This document shows, one piece after another, positions 45,212 through 56,041 of a DNA stretch of 64,000 nucleotides. The notes under the pieces were generated by a model that was not told where the DNA came from, made no database searches, and saw only the letters and a program-made list of their open reading frames with translations. Within the stretch, counting starts at the first letter, position 1, and every line of letters starts with the position of its first letter. A program made the translations under genes and the position numbers. The DNA comes from Echria macrotheca (lineage: Eukaryota > Ascomycota > Sordariomycetes > Sordariales > Schizotheciaceae): the NCBI GenBank assembly GCA_030411725.1, contig MU839828.1, positions 3,224,001 to 3,288,000 of the forward strand, read 5' to 3'.

Positions 45212-45435
45212 GGTTCTTAAGTGTTTTCGAAGACACGAGCGTTCGGCTATGGGGGCGGGCCTGGAGCAGCTTGCGAGCAGGGGAGGCGGCAGCAGGGACG
45301 ATGTGGAGGCAAAGATGGATTCGTTCTTGATCCACTTGATGCAGGGTTGGAAAGACGTGCAGATGGAGAACGTCGACCGGGTAGTGTTGATAAGGAGGAC
45401 ATGTCCTTGCAGGGCCCGAGGCCGAGGAAAGATGG

Positions 45436-45443
45436 TATTTAAA
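45436..45443 (-). promoter_or_regulatory. TATA-like box of pck1
   Basis: TATTTAAA on the plus strand, TTTAAATA in the sense of pck1, about 225 bp upstream of the ATG at 45211. Confidence 0.4.
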
Positions 45444-48400
45444 GACGTGGAGCCCATTGGGACTAGGGGCAAACCGGACCCAATGGGGCGTGACGACAGC
45501 ATTCCACTTGACGGCCAGAACTTGCTGACCTGCTCCTTCAGCCCGGAACACGCCCGGGTTCGATGGGCGCTGGGTAGACTTGCCTGCGATTGGGCTGCTG
45601 GGTCACGAATTGTTTCCGGAGCAGCGAGCGGACACCCCTGTCGCACTTCGGGAAGGGCACACGGCCACGCACCGTCTCATAGGCAGGTCCCGGAAGACGA
45701 TATTGTCGCCCCTCCTCAAGCTGGGCCCAAGTGGTCGAATGCAAGCGCGAGTGTGTATGTGTGAGGTCTCAATTGTCCCAGCTCGTTATCTTGCCATGTC
45801 AATTAAGTCCATGGGAAGTCGCGGCAGTGGTTTGTCTGCTGCTGCACCTGTCCTTTGACCCGGAAAGCGCATTCCGTCCCGCCGCCCTGAGCTGCCACGA
45901 AAAGAACGAGTTGCATTAATTTTCGCCTCCGAAGCTCGGCTGCACAGTGCCTTGTTGACCGTTTGTATCAAGCCGTGTGAGCTGGTACTTCCGTACCTAC
46001 CTACAACAGCTGCATCGCGAGGCTCGGCCGAGCAGGGAAGAGCAGGCTGGAGTCTGTGTCCCGATACGGCTGCCTCGTTGGATACTGGCGGCCGAGCTGA
46101 TTGATGCCCTGTAGCTTGGCCGTGGTCACTGGGCAAGCTGAGTTTGCCGTGAACCTGGAAAGGAAGGCACATGACTGCCTCCAAGAACGAGCCATTACGG
46201 CACTCCCACATTTTCCAGTCCCTAGCCCGCTTCTCTTTCTTGACTCGAAAAGGAGAGCAGGGAAAGGGCTTGTCCGGTCGGCTATCTGCGTTCCCCAGCT
46301 CCAACCGCCCCGGGGAAGCAAGCAGGGCTGATGAGAGGCTCCCCATTGGACGGAAGCCGCAGCGGCTCTTCAGCAGCGGTTTGCCGCCCCTCACCAAACA
46401 AACCCTAGTGTACGTGTAGTTACGTCCTCAGCAGCATCGTCCAAAACCTATCACGTTGTTCGGGATACATGACCTGGGGCTTGGGATGCCCAGGCTTGGC
46501 AACCTGGTTCTCCCGGTTTCCTCGACTTCTACACGCTGGTAAAGGTGCTCGGTTTACCGTGGCTTGCGTGGCTCTGACAGAGAAAAGTTGTACCCCGCAG
46601 TGATCAACCAAAATGGAAAAAAAAGTTTGGTGGCTGCCGCTCAGGTACCGTCCAACTGTGATACCCCGCTATGCGGTCAGTGCAAGTTCCATCTTCAGAC
46701 AAACAAAGCCTCCAGTCTCAACACCGGCCGGGCGATCCGTTCTTGCGGTTGCCCGAGCAAAGGACGAACAGTATGAGCCGCGGGAGATCGTCTCCAGGAT
46801 TGGCTTGTCACAAGTTCGTAATTTCAACGATGGCGACGACCTCGTAAGAACGCTGCCCCGCGTCCTCCACGAACCCCTCCAAGTACACACAGCCTGAAAC
46901 CCACACTTGCCACACACCTCGGGGCGGAGGCTCCACTATCGGCCGCCGAATCCCACCTTGGCCGCCGACCGCATTCCGTCATGGACAACTTTGGAGGACA
47001 GCGTTCCGACATTGCCCGAAATTTCATGTTACAACCCGTAGGAGTTGCAGTTGGTGCATTGGCGGTTTCGGGAAAGCAAACGAGATTTGAAAGAACCTTC
47101 AAACTTCTGGATCCGGCAATGTGGCCGGCGGGTGCATGATCAGGATTTGGCGACTCAGGCGGTGCTGTTAGGACGTGACCTGGGCTCAGGGCATGGCGGG
47201 CAGGGATTTTACGTAACCCACCACCAACGTGACCTGGAGGCTGCGCTGGAATCTGTGGCACTGCAAGCATGTGACTGCACAGAATGCTGTCTTCAGTCGC
47301 TGCGATTCCTTGCAGACATCCGAAACCAGCCCAGGCAATCAGTACCTCTACTTAGTCACGAGAACGGCGGCAGCAAAGAGCGGTAAGCAGCAGGGAAAAA
47401 ACAGAAACTTTTTGATCAAAACTAGCACCCAATTGCGATGGCGACCGTTTCATGGCCTGTCGCAAGCCACGCGTGGGAAGCACGAGAATACACGTCAAAA
47501 GCTGACACTTATCGCCCTCTCTGGATTGGAGGTTCAAATTCGCCAAGAACTGCCACACAACTGCAGGCCAAGATGTCTCTATTTGTGAATGTGAGGAAGG
47601 CTGTCACGCTGCTGCCAAGCGCGGATGCTGGAGAGTAGAGTACTGCTGGGTCGCATCGTCAACGGGATCGCCCCTGCATGCCATGCTGCGGGTCTAGAAC
47701 TTTGGCTTGGGCTCGTCCTGTTCCGGTTTCTTCCATGTTCTGACATCAGCCATGCGCTCCGTTGAGCCGGCAGTGTCTCTCGGCCCCGGACGGCCCCTCA
47801 GTTTTCGCAACATCTGCCGATCCCCCGACATCCGCCGACTCGGAAGCATGTATGCGATGCTCCAGCACCCGCACGATGCCGAATACGGACGGTATCAGAT
47901 CTCAGATCCACGAGGCCTCCCGACCCCAGACTTGGCGGCAGTTGGGGTTTCGTGGTCGATGCAAGTGTGTCGGCGATAAACGCGGAAGATTGTATCCTGT
48001 TGCTTTGCTGAAGGGGAGACAACGGACGTCATCTTACGAAAGTAGAGAGAACAGGACTACCTAGTATCTGGCCCTGAGATTCCATCAAGGTCAAAGGTCT
48101 ACTCTATTTCCCCCCGTTCATAAGCTTGGAACAGATCTAAGATCTCACTCCAAGGCGGGAGGTCCCGCGATCCCGAATGATAACCCCCAGAGCGGGCCGG
48201 CGACCTAAACTTTCTCCGGGTAGCTTGCTGCATCGATGTAGCCGCTATCCACTGCAGCATCATGTGCCAGCGCACGTGAGCATAACATGAAGCAACTACC
48301 GACAGGACTCTCATTTATCTATCTGTTCTTCCTCGGGGCAGCTCGGAAACCAGTGGCGGCGAGCAACGTATCATGTCGCCTTTCATTTCCAGGTTGTTCA

Positions 48401-49124
48401 CAAATGTCCATTACCGTGGTGTATCGATCATTTCCCTGACGCCCTCCCAACCCAGTTTCGGATCCCACTCGGAATTCCCCAATCTTCCCCAATATGATTG
48501 GTGAGTTCCGATCAGCAGAATACTGGACGTTGATGGGAGTGTTTTAACCCAACCGCCAACCGCCGTCCGTCCTGTCGTCAAAGTGGGTTCCTTCTGCGGA
48601 CTCTTCAGGCTCGACAAACGACAAAGCGGGCCCCGGAGACCGGAGGGAAACCGGAAGGGAAGAATCCTGGAACAAGTGAAAAACGTCCAACGTCGTGTTA
48701 CGTGGCCGATCTAGAGAAGTGTAGCTAGGTACCGAAGAAGCAGCACCCGGCGGAATCGGCGCCGTCGACCGACCAGGGGTTCACAAAACGTGGTCCAGCT
48801 CTGTTCATGCCAGCCCATCGAGTCGGTCGTGTACTACGAAGTCGTGTCTCGGCTGACTGCATGTACCTTGGGTTAGGTGGTACGGCCTTCACGGAGGTTG
48901 CGAGCTGTGGGAGCCGTGGATGTACAGGCTGCTGTGGATGGCTCCTTTGATCAGATGCTGCAGGTAGGTCGCTCGATCGGGAGGTGCCGGGTTTCGTGGT
49001 GTTCTTATCAAACCTGTCGGGTGAAGGCGGGGAGTTTGGGGGTGGTGCAACCTCTTTTTCAAGTTGGTGTCCAGTCCCTAGCTGATAGGGGCAGTGTCGA
49101 CATTACGCCTGTCGATACCAGATA

Positions 49125-49156
49125 CCAAACTGGGGAAGAACCAAACTGGGGAAGAA
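49125..49156. repeat. 16-bp tandem duplication
   Basis: CCAAACTGGGGAAGAA occurs twice without interruption (49125-49140 and 49141-49156). No function suggested. Confidence 0.8.
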
Positions 49157-50104
49157 AGGGGTCACAACTGTAGATGCTAGTGGCAACTCCAGTGATTCAA
49201 ATGGATCGGGGGTGTCAACTTCCTAGCCGTCTTTTAAGGTGACAAGGAAAAGGGAACAAAAATCAAACATAGCGTATCATGTTTCTGGGTCTGTCGTTCT
49301 ACATGGAAACTGAGCGATGAAATGGAAGGAAGAACAACACCTACCTAGGCGATGGTCCATTTCCCTAAATCGCCTAAAATTTGCTTCTTCAAATCGCCTG
49401 CAAGTCATCTAACTTGATAGGAATTGTGACTACCTACATTCCCATATTTAGACTTTCGACTCCCCTCCGAGATATCATGAACTTGAGACGGGTCGAGACA
49501 GCTTTGAATACCATTTCTTCTCTGTAGGACTGCTCGGAGATACCGAGACACTCCCGCTGCGGCAAAAACATTCGTGTTTCCGATAAGCCAGACATTGTGG
49601 ACTTGGACGCGCGTCCCTAGACAGGCAAGTTAACTTCGCCATGTCCGGGCTAGGAGAAAGACTCAGGCTTGTTGATGGAACACAAGGTCGCTCAACAGCA
49701 TAAGGGTCACTATTGTGGTCTCAGTTCATTTTTTGTTTCAATGGGTTCAACGACTGGATATTAAAGTCTATATCTGAGACAATTGCTACAAGACTTCGTC
49801 AAAACGCGTCAGCTTTGACGGATTTGCTGGTTTCGGCAGCAATCGGTTACTAGCATGCCCAGAGATGAACGTCCAGGATTAACCCGGGTCTTAGTGAAGC
49901 AAGGGATGTTCGAGGCCCTTCCATCGGAAGGAATCATTGTTTATGTCGAAGACAGTGATATGGTTTTGGTATACGGTCATCGAGACCTCTGTTCACTTTT
50001 GATCGAGGTTCGAGATTGAAATAGGATTGACAAGGCAAAAGGCAAGCCATGTTCAATGCCTCAGGCAAATTCCCTGCCTTCGAGGCTTTGGTCTGAGAAT
50101 ACTC

Positions 50105-51241
50105 TCAGCGAAACCACCAGTTGACTGACGCATTCAGGCTGCCATGGCTTCCAGCGCTCTTGACACTGTGCCACCAGCCTTTGGGGATGAAGAGCGCATC
50201 ACCACGGTCCAACGACACCTCCGACATGTCGTCGGAGACGCCCTTCCCCCACACAGCGTCAAGGAGAACTTGTCGCTCAGCACCCTGCATCATTTCTTCC
50301 CCTCGGATTCTAGAACTACCTCCATGGCCCAGCCTGGCTCGGGCCTCGAGGAAGAGCTGTTCACCACGCCGTGGCGGCATCAACCGAACCACCTTGGAGC
50401 TCCATAGCTGGTAGAACAGGTTGGGGTTCGGATCACGATGCCAGGGTGTATACGTCGGCTCTAGTCCGATCCAGACGCTCGAGTCGTAGATATCGCCCCT
50501 GCCTGCTTTTGTCACGATGTCCGGTGCTGGTACGTCGTCTTGAAGCTCTTTCGGGAGCGTGTTTAGGGGTGCTTGGGCTATGTATAATTGTTGTAGGACA
50601 CTTCCGTCGGGAGATTCTTGGTTGAACCTCAGACCGGCTTCAAGGAGCGCCAGAGGTGCTTCAAACCGTAAGAAACGTGTTCCAGGTTCAGTTTCTGAGT
50701 TGCGCTCAAGGTAACTGATATGCTCCGTGAGAAAAGATGCTAGACTTCTCCGAAAAGGGTCGTCTGTCCGAGCGAGCCAATCCAGGAAGTGGTGGATATT
50801 TCGCGGATCGGAAGCATTGTTTGCTGGCAAAATGAGTTCGTATGGAAGACTGGCTGCTGAGAAGCGCTGGAGATGAGGTGTAAAAATTGCGCCAAACTGA
50901 CTGGACGGTGAGAACCATTCCGTCATCGCAGGTAGTTCTGTATCTTGGAGATTGGCTGATTTTCGGATGGCGAGTGGCCTCTCTGCGTGGAATGCATCAC
51001 GCTGGAAGTCGGCAATATTGACTGGGCTTTGGGTCTGGCAAACCGTGGAAAGTCGTCGAGAGAAGACATCTCTCTGGCATGTTATGCGGACCCCAGCCCA
51101 TCTGAACGATCTGCAAGGCATGATATGCCAGTGCGGCAGCGCCCGTCTTACCCGTCCACCTCGGCCGATGTCCAGCTCGTTTCTGGGAGCAATGCTCCAG
51201 CAAAGGATGGATAATCTGAGATGCTCGATGAGATTGCTCAC
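50105..51241 (-). CDS. JmjC/cupin-8 domain protein
   Basis: Single exon, 378 residues from the ATG at 51241. The cupin iron site is present: His268-x-Asp270 in YTPWHRDPNPN and His358 in PKGWWHSVKS, as in JmjC-type 2-oxoglutarate/Fe(II) oxygenases (hydroxylases or demethylases). GDALFIPKGWWHSV is the typical last-strand motif. The N-terminal 70 residues are Arg-rich with few acids; starting at Met41 (MPCRSFRWAGVRITCQRD) would give a classic mitochondrial presequence, so location may be mitochondrial (inference). No chromatin-reader domain is present, so hydroxylation of protein or RNA is more likely than histone demethylation. Divergent from the CK2 beta gene. Confidence 0.82.
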   Translation of the reverse strand: MSNLIEHLRLSILCWSIAPRNELDIGRGGRVRRALPHWHIMPCRSFRWAGVRITCQRDVFSRRLSTVCQTQSPVNIADFQRDAFHAERPLAIRKSANLQDTELPAMTEWFSPSSQFGAIFTPHLQRFSAASLPYELILPANNASDPRNIHHFLDWLARTDDPFRRSLASFLTEHISYLERNSETEPGTRFLRFEAPLALLEAGLRFNQESPDGSVLQQLYIAQAPLNTLPKELQDDVPAPDIVTKAGRGDIYDSSVWIGLEPTYTPWHRDPNPNLFYQLWSSKVVRLMPPRRGEQLFLEARARLGHGGSSRIRGEEMMQGAERQVLLDAVWGKGVSDDMSEVSLDRGDALFIPKGWWHSVKSAGSHGSLNASVNWWFR

Positions 51242-51637
51242 GTGATTGGCCGCACTGCCCGACCCTTATGGTGGCCTTGGACTTCAGGCAGCTCGGCAGC
51301 GCGGGGCTGAAGCGGTCTTTGGAGGCAGATTAGGGCGCACAGACCACCTCCCACCAAGAAATGAGGGCAGGGCAGGCTTCGCCGCGGGAAACCCAAGCAA
51401 ACAACAAGACCCCCCGACGACTTCTCAGCGTCTCAGGCAGTATATCCGCTCAGCTCACAGCTCCAGCCACCGGCAGAAAGGATAGCACACTTCAACTCTG
51501 TATCTGGGCATGCGCGACGACCTGCGCCTGATCATGCCCGCATCATAGAAGCTCTCGCATCTTCTCGTCGGCCGATCGCTCCGCTCAGCAAACAGAGGGT
51601 CCCTAGGCCCATCGCGTCGACTCCCCCCTCGCAGAAA
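51242..51637. other. Bidirectional promoter with CCAAT box
   Basis: 396 bp between divergent starts. CCAATCA on the minus strand (51243-51249) directly abuts the JmjC gene's ATG; if its first ATG is the true start this element would lie in the leader, another reason to consider the downstream Met41. Confidence 0.45.
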
Positions 51638-52731
51638 ATGTCTTCCTCCTCGGGCGTCGCCGAGAGCTGGATCTCGTCGTTTTGCTCCCTGCTGGGCCAC
51701 GAATATTTCGCCGAAGTTTCCGAAGAGTTCATCGAGGATGACTTCAACCTCACAGGCCTCCAAAGCCAGGTTGCTATGTATAAGGAGGCCCTGGAGGTAT
51801 GTATGCTCTTTCTCGCTTGGCGTGATATTTTACTAACAGGCTGGGTCCGCAGATGATCCTTGATGTCGAGCCAGAAGAGGAGGATGATGAGGATGAGGAA
51901 GAGGAGGAAGACGAGGACGACATATCGGGCGATGGACGCGATGCAGTAGCAGGCCGGGCCCACGGCGAGAGAAGGCACCACAGCCGGATCGCGAGCGACT
52001 TATCGGTGATCGAGTCGTCCGCTGAGATGCTGTACGGACTTATCCACCAGCGTTTTATCTGCTCCCGTGCCGGTATCCAACAAATGTCGGAGAAGTACGA
52101 GATGGGCCACTTCGGCGTGTGCCCCCGGACGAACTGCAACCAGACCAGGACGCTCCCTGTCGGACTGTCTGATATACCTGGCGAAGATACGGTGAAACTC
52201 TTCTGCCCGTCCTGTCTCGACGTCTACGTACCCCCCAACAGCCGCTTCCAGACCGTTGACGGCGCCTTCTTCGGGCGCACCTTCGGCGCTCTATTTCTCC
52301 TCACTTTCCCCGAATACGACCTCTCCAAATCGGTGAGCGAGAGTGTAACAAACCTCCCACGCGCCGGGGCAGACGGGCAGGACATGATCAACGGCATGTA
52401 CCCGAGGAACATAGCGCCCGGCCTGGGACCAGGCAAGATCTATGAGCCAAGGATCTACGGCTTTAGGGTCTCGGAGATGGCACGTTCTGGGCCACGGATG
52501 AAGTGGCTTCGCGACAAGCCAGCCGATATTACCGTTTTGGACGAGGCCCGGCACTTTACTGAAGAGAATGGCGATTCTGAGGATGACGATGAGAGCATGG
52601 CCATGAATGGCCGGCAGGTTGTGCGAAGGCGCCCGCCGGGGTACAACCAGAGGCTCAGACAACAGCAACGGCAGAACCAGAACGGTAGCCCGATGGTCGT
52701 AGACGCTAATGGCGCCGAGTCGGAGCTATAA
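51638..52731 (+). CDS. ckb1: Casein kinase 2 beta (regulatory) subunit
   Basis: Exons 51638-51796 (53 codons) and 51853-52731, intron 56 bp (GTATGT ... CGCAG); 345 residues. It starts with SWISSFCSLLGHEYFAEVSE and FIEDDFNLTGL, the family hallmark. An acidic stretch (about 58-75) matches the polyamine-responsive region. The zinc ribbon is intact: CPRTNC and CPSCLD provide four cysteines. FGRTFGALFLLTFPEYD precedes the alpha-binding tail YEPRIYGFRVSE. CK2 beta dimerises through the zinc ribbon and tethers two catalytic subunits. The C-terminal 100 residues (acidic then Gln/Asn-rich) are a fungal extension. Confidence 0.95.
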
Positions 52732-55700
52732 CATTGTTCAAATTCGTCGTGTCGATGGCCATCCCGCCTCACTACATCGGCGGCGGCTCAATAAACGCCA
52801 GGCCGAGGGGCACTCACATCACCTCAACGTATTCATCACCCAGTTTAGCATAGTCGGCGTTCTTCCTCGGGTTTCATGTGGACGAAACAGGTTCTTGGCG
52901 TTCGCCGTGGTCTTATGGGTCTGGTCATGATGTGCATCAAAGAGGCGAGGAAAAGATGAGGTTCTGTTTCCCCTCGGCGTCGTCTCTTACCCGCGGGTCT
53001 TCAAGTACCCTCTGGCGCCGATGTCACGGCCGGCTTTTTGTGGGATATTCCCCTCAGCGAGTTTGATGCGGGTTGGTTGGCTCTGCGGTGCTGAGGCTGT
53101 TGCGGCAGCCCAGCGGCCCGGAAAAGGGATGGCGGGCTTTTATTTGGGTTCATAGACAGCGGAATATGTATTGATTTGCCCTTCTAAACGCAGATACGGT
53201 ATGGTGTGACTGGTGTTTGTGATGCTCGGAAATATGGCATCTCGGACTCCCGTAGCTCGGCCCTGCTCGGGTGAGCCGTGTCCGAACTCTTCAGCTGCTT
53301 GTCCTTCCCAGGTGGCTGGATTCTCATGACACCATATGTCGATTCCTATCTGCGTATCAACACTTTGGAACGCCGCGACCCTGTTCTGGGGGACTGATGT
53401 TGGCGGTGATTCGCTAATTTCGTTGGAAGTAGTGCTGTCAAGTCCCATCTTGATAGGCCAAGATGTGTGTAAGACGGAAAGAGCACCGCAGCAGCTGATC
53501 AGCGGGGCATACGTCCATACATATGCCAATATTTGGACTACGTACGTGGGTGTGTGTCACACAGACACAGACATGGTGCGAGTCATCAGCCGTTCTCATT
53601 TTACTTTGGGGTTGGTTGTTGGCTTGTGCATATGCTTTGCGTAAACCCCTTTCTCACTTGGATTTTCCGGGGGAAGGAAGATTGGATGTGTACCTATTTG
53701 TATGGCGTGATATGGCGGGTTGACTTTTACATCGGACGAGGAAGCACGGGAAGGTGTGGGGTTGGTTATTATTCTCTACTTAGCTAGGTATATGCGGTGG
53801 CTTGTTCTAAGGTATGTCGGACTATCCAGGGAGGGAGGGTGTGGTGGTGGACGGGGGTTCATCTAGAACTAGGCGCGGTAGCCGTCGATGTCGACTGCCG
53901 CCGGGGCGGATGTCGAGAAGAACAAGGCGTCATTTCTTTTGTTGCTCAGGACTGCTCTCAAGATAGGATGCTGTAGAGAGGCGTATCCGAGAATACTCTG
54001 CCGTTCTTGACGCCTATACGTACGCATGTCAAGTATGGACGATGATGTGGTTTGCGTGGCTGAGGATCTGGGCTTTCACCGCCCTCCGATGCCTCCGTAT
54101 ACGAGTACGGAGTGAATCAGACCGAGTGCCGTGGTTTACCGCCGGTCGCGGCGGGCAGTAAGTCTTATCTCTTGTCCGGGGGAACTAACGGCCCGTGGGA
54201 CCGGCCTGAGCCGGTTTTTTTTATGGAGAACGTATTTGATGATGGTTCGGGTCGGGATCCGGAGTTAAGCCCGCGTGCCGGCGCTGTCACCAAGACCACG
54301 TGGGGGACGGGGCCTGCTTCCTTTGACTTGAACGGCGAATCCGAGAGGAATATGGTACTAGACTTGTACCCCTGTAGGAGGTCTGAACCGGAGACTTATC
54401 AGCAATTGTTGTTGAGATACCTACTTTACCATTCCGCAGTAACGGTAATGTGCGACATCTCAGTTCCGTTCGAGCAAGCCATGCGCTCGGTTGACACTGT
54501 CAAGTTGAAATTCTCAGCACGAAGCTGTGGCTAAACAATAGCTGACAACAGACTTGTTTGTTGACAGTTGAGAGTGGACTCTGTCACAGGTTATACAGCA
54601 CCGGGAACCCTGATCCGGAGCTTACCTAGGATAGCTACCTTATCCGTATCCCTGCGTTCATATCGGCTGCCGCAACCCCTATCCCTGTCACATTGTCTTG
54701 ATGGCGAGGACTTCATCTGAACAAGGGCGCATGCATCATCGATCTTGATATTCAAGTCGGCATGTTGAGCCGCAGCACATCTCGTCGTCCGGCTTGACAC
54801 GGCGCATCGGCGATAGCCCTGCTGCTTGAGAGTAATCAATATTTCCGGTGAATCAGCCGGAGTCCTTGATCAACGCTGGGACGGTTGTTCTTCGGATCAC
54901 GACTTGGCCCTCCACTTCTGATGGCTCGTTGATGTTCGAGACTTGTGCGGCATTGCCCAATGAGCAGCGTCCGCGGCATGCGCACCCCACATTCCCGCCG
55001 GGTGAGTCAAGACGACGCAGCCGAAAAAGTCTGCATTTTCTCGACTGCTTCCGCAGACGTCTTCTCTCCGCCCCGCCATGCTGCGTGCCGGTCTGCCGCT
55101 GCCCAGACCCCGCCAGATCCCACCTCCACCTTCCTCTCCAACTTGGTCTAGAATAGGGCGCCGAAGCCGCTCCTCGACCCGCATCTGGAAATCCGGGAGC
55201 GAGAAGATCCCCAAAGCACACCTCCATGTTCGCCTCGCTGGCTTGCTTCCTCCGAGAGCCTCTTGGCAGCCGGCCGCGCCGACTGCGGTCACAACTTTCG
55301 ACTCATACGGAGCGCGGCCGAGGAGGGGCTGCGCGGATGTGTGTGCGTACTGCAGAATCCTATCACGTCACCGCCATATCCATGGGCTATCTGCGGCCGA
55401 GGTGGTGGATGGCTGCCGACAGCAAGACGTCCCGGCCGGGTTTAGCTCTGGGCTGGTTTGTTGGGGTCACATATAACTTTGGACGGTTGTGGATCCCGGA
55501 GAGATGTCACGTTCCTGCGGGAAATCACCGTGGAGCCGATTTGCCCCTTAGAGATGAGTGCTTGGTAAGGCAAAAAAACGAGAGATGGAGTCTGCCAAGA
55601 GTCTCCTAGTGTGATTGCTGGGAAGGTCTAGTCTTTTACTGTCCAACCTCCAGCTACCCCCCGCTCCCCTTTCACTTTCTCTTGGAGAAAATAACCTTCA

Positions 55701-56041
55701 GCCCCTCAGCACCTCGCGCTGGCCCCTCACCTGCTTTGCTCTGGCTACAAATACTGTAACCAGCTCACTCCCTGTCGAGGCTAGTGCTTCCTCCCTTCCC
55801 GTTTATCACACTAGCTTCTTTAATTCCTTCCTCTTTCTTTCATCGAATATAAGCCTATTCGTTTCGTTTATTCTTTTCCTCGCCACCGTCCAGGACTTTA
55901 CGCTGTGACTTCAACTCGGCTTGATATACCAGTTGTGATTTTCACCGGGTAACGACACCCAGGCATACTCAGATATCAGCCATCGATCGATCCTACGTAC
56001 TTACTGTACTCAGAGAAACATCAGCAGGGGTTTATTAGATC
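52732..56041. other. 3.3-kb region upstream of the ABC transporter
   Basis: No gene supported. Contains presumed ckb1 3' region and a long upstream region of the transporter, with a CT-rich leader (55620-55870), a TATA-like ATATAAGC near 55847 and a near-palindrome CTCCGTATACGAGTACGGAG at 54092-54111. Frames up to 140 codons here have no recognisable features. Confidence 0.5.

Larger units (their letters stand above)
45212..50104. other. 4.9-kb gene-poor region upstream of pck1
   Basis: No gene supported. The first 300 bp hold the pck1 leader and TATA box. The rest has only short, overlapping frames in all six phases. A 16-bp tandem duplication lies at 49125-49156. From about 49250 to 50050 the DNA becomes more AT-rich. 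I see no transposase, LTR or terminal inverted repeat. Confidence 0.55.

Noticed and set aside
54112..54534. 140-codon plus-strand frame upstream of the ABC transporter
   Set aside because: No motif or splice structure; lies in a long promoter region with similar frames in other phases.
55525..55540. CACCGTGGAG as a Pdr1-type response element before the ABC transporter
   Set aside because: It matches only part of the yeast TCCGTGGA site and such matches are expected by chance; the regulator differs in filamentous fungi.
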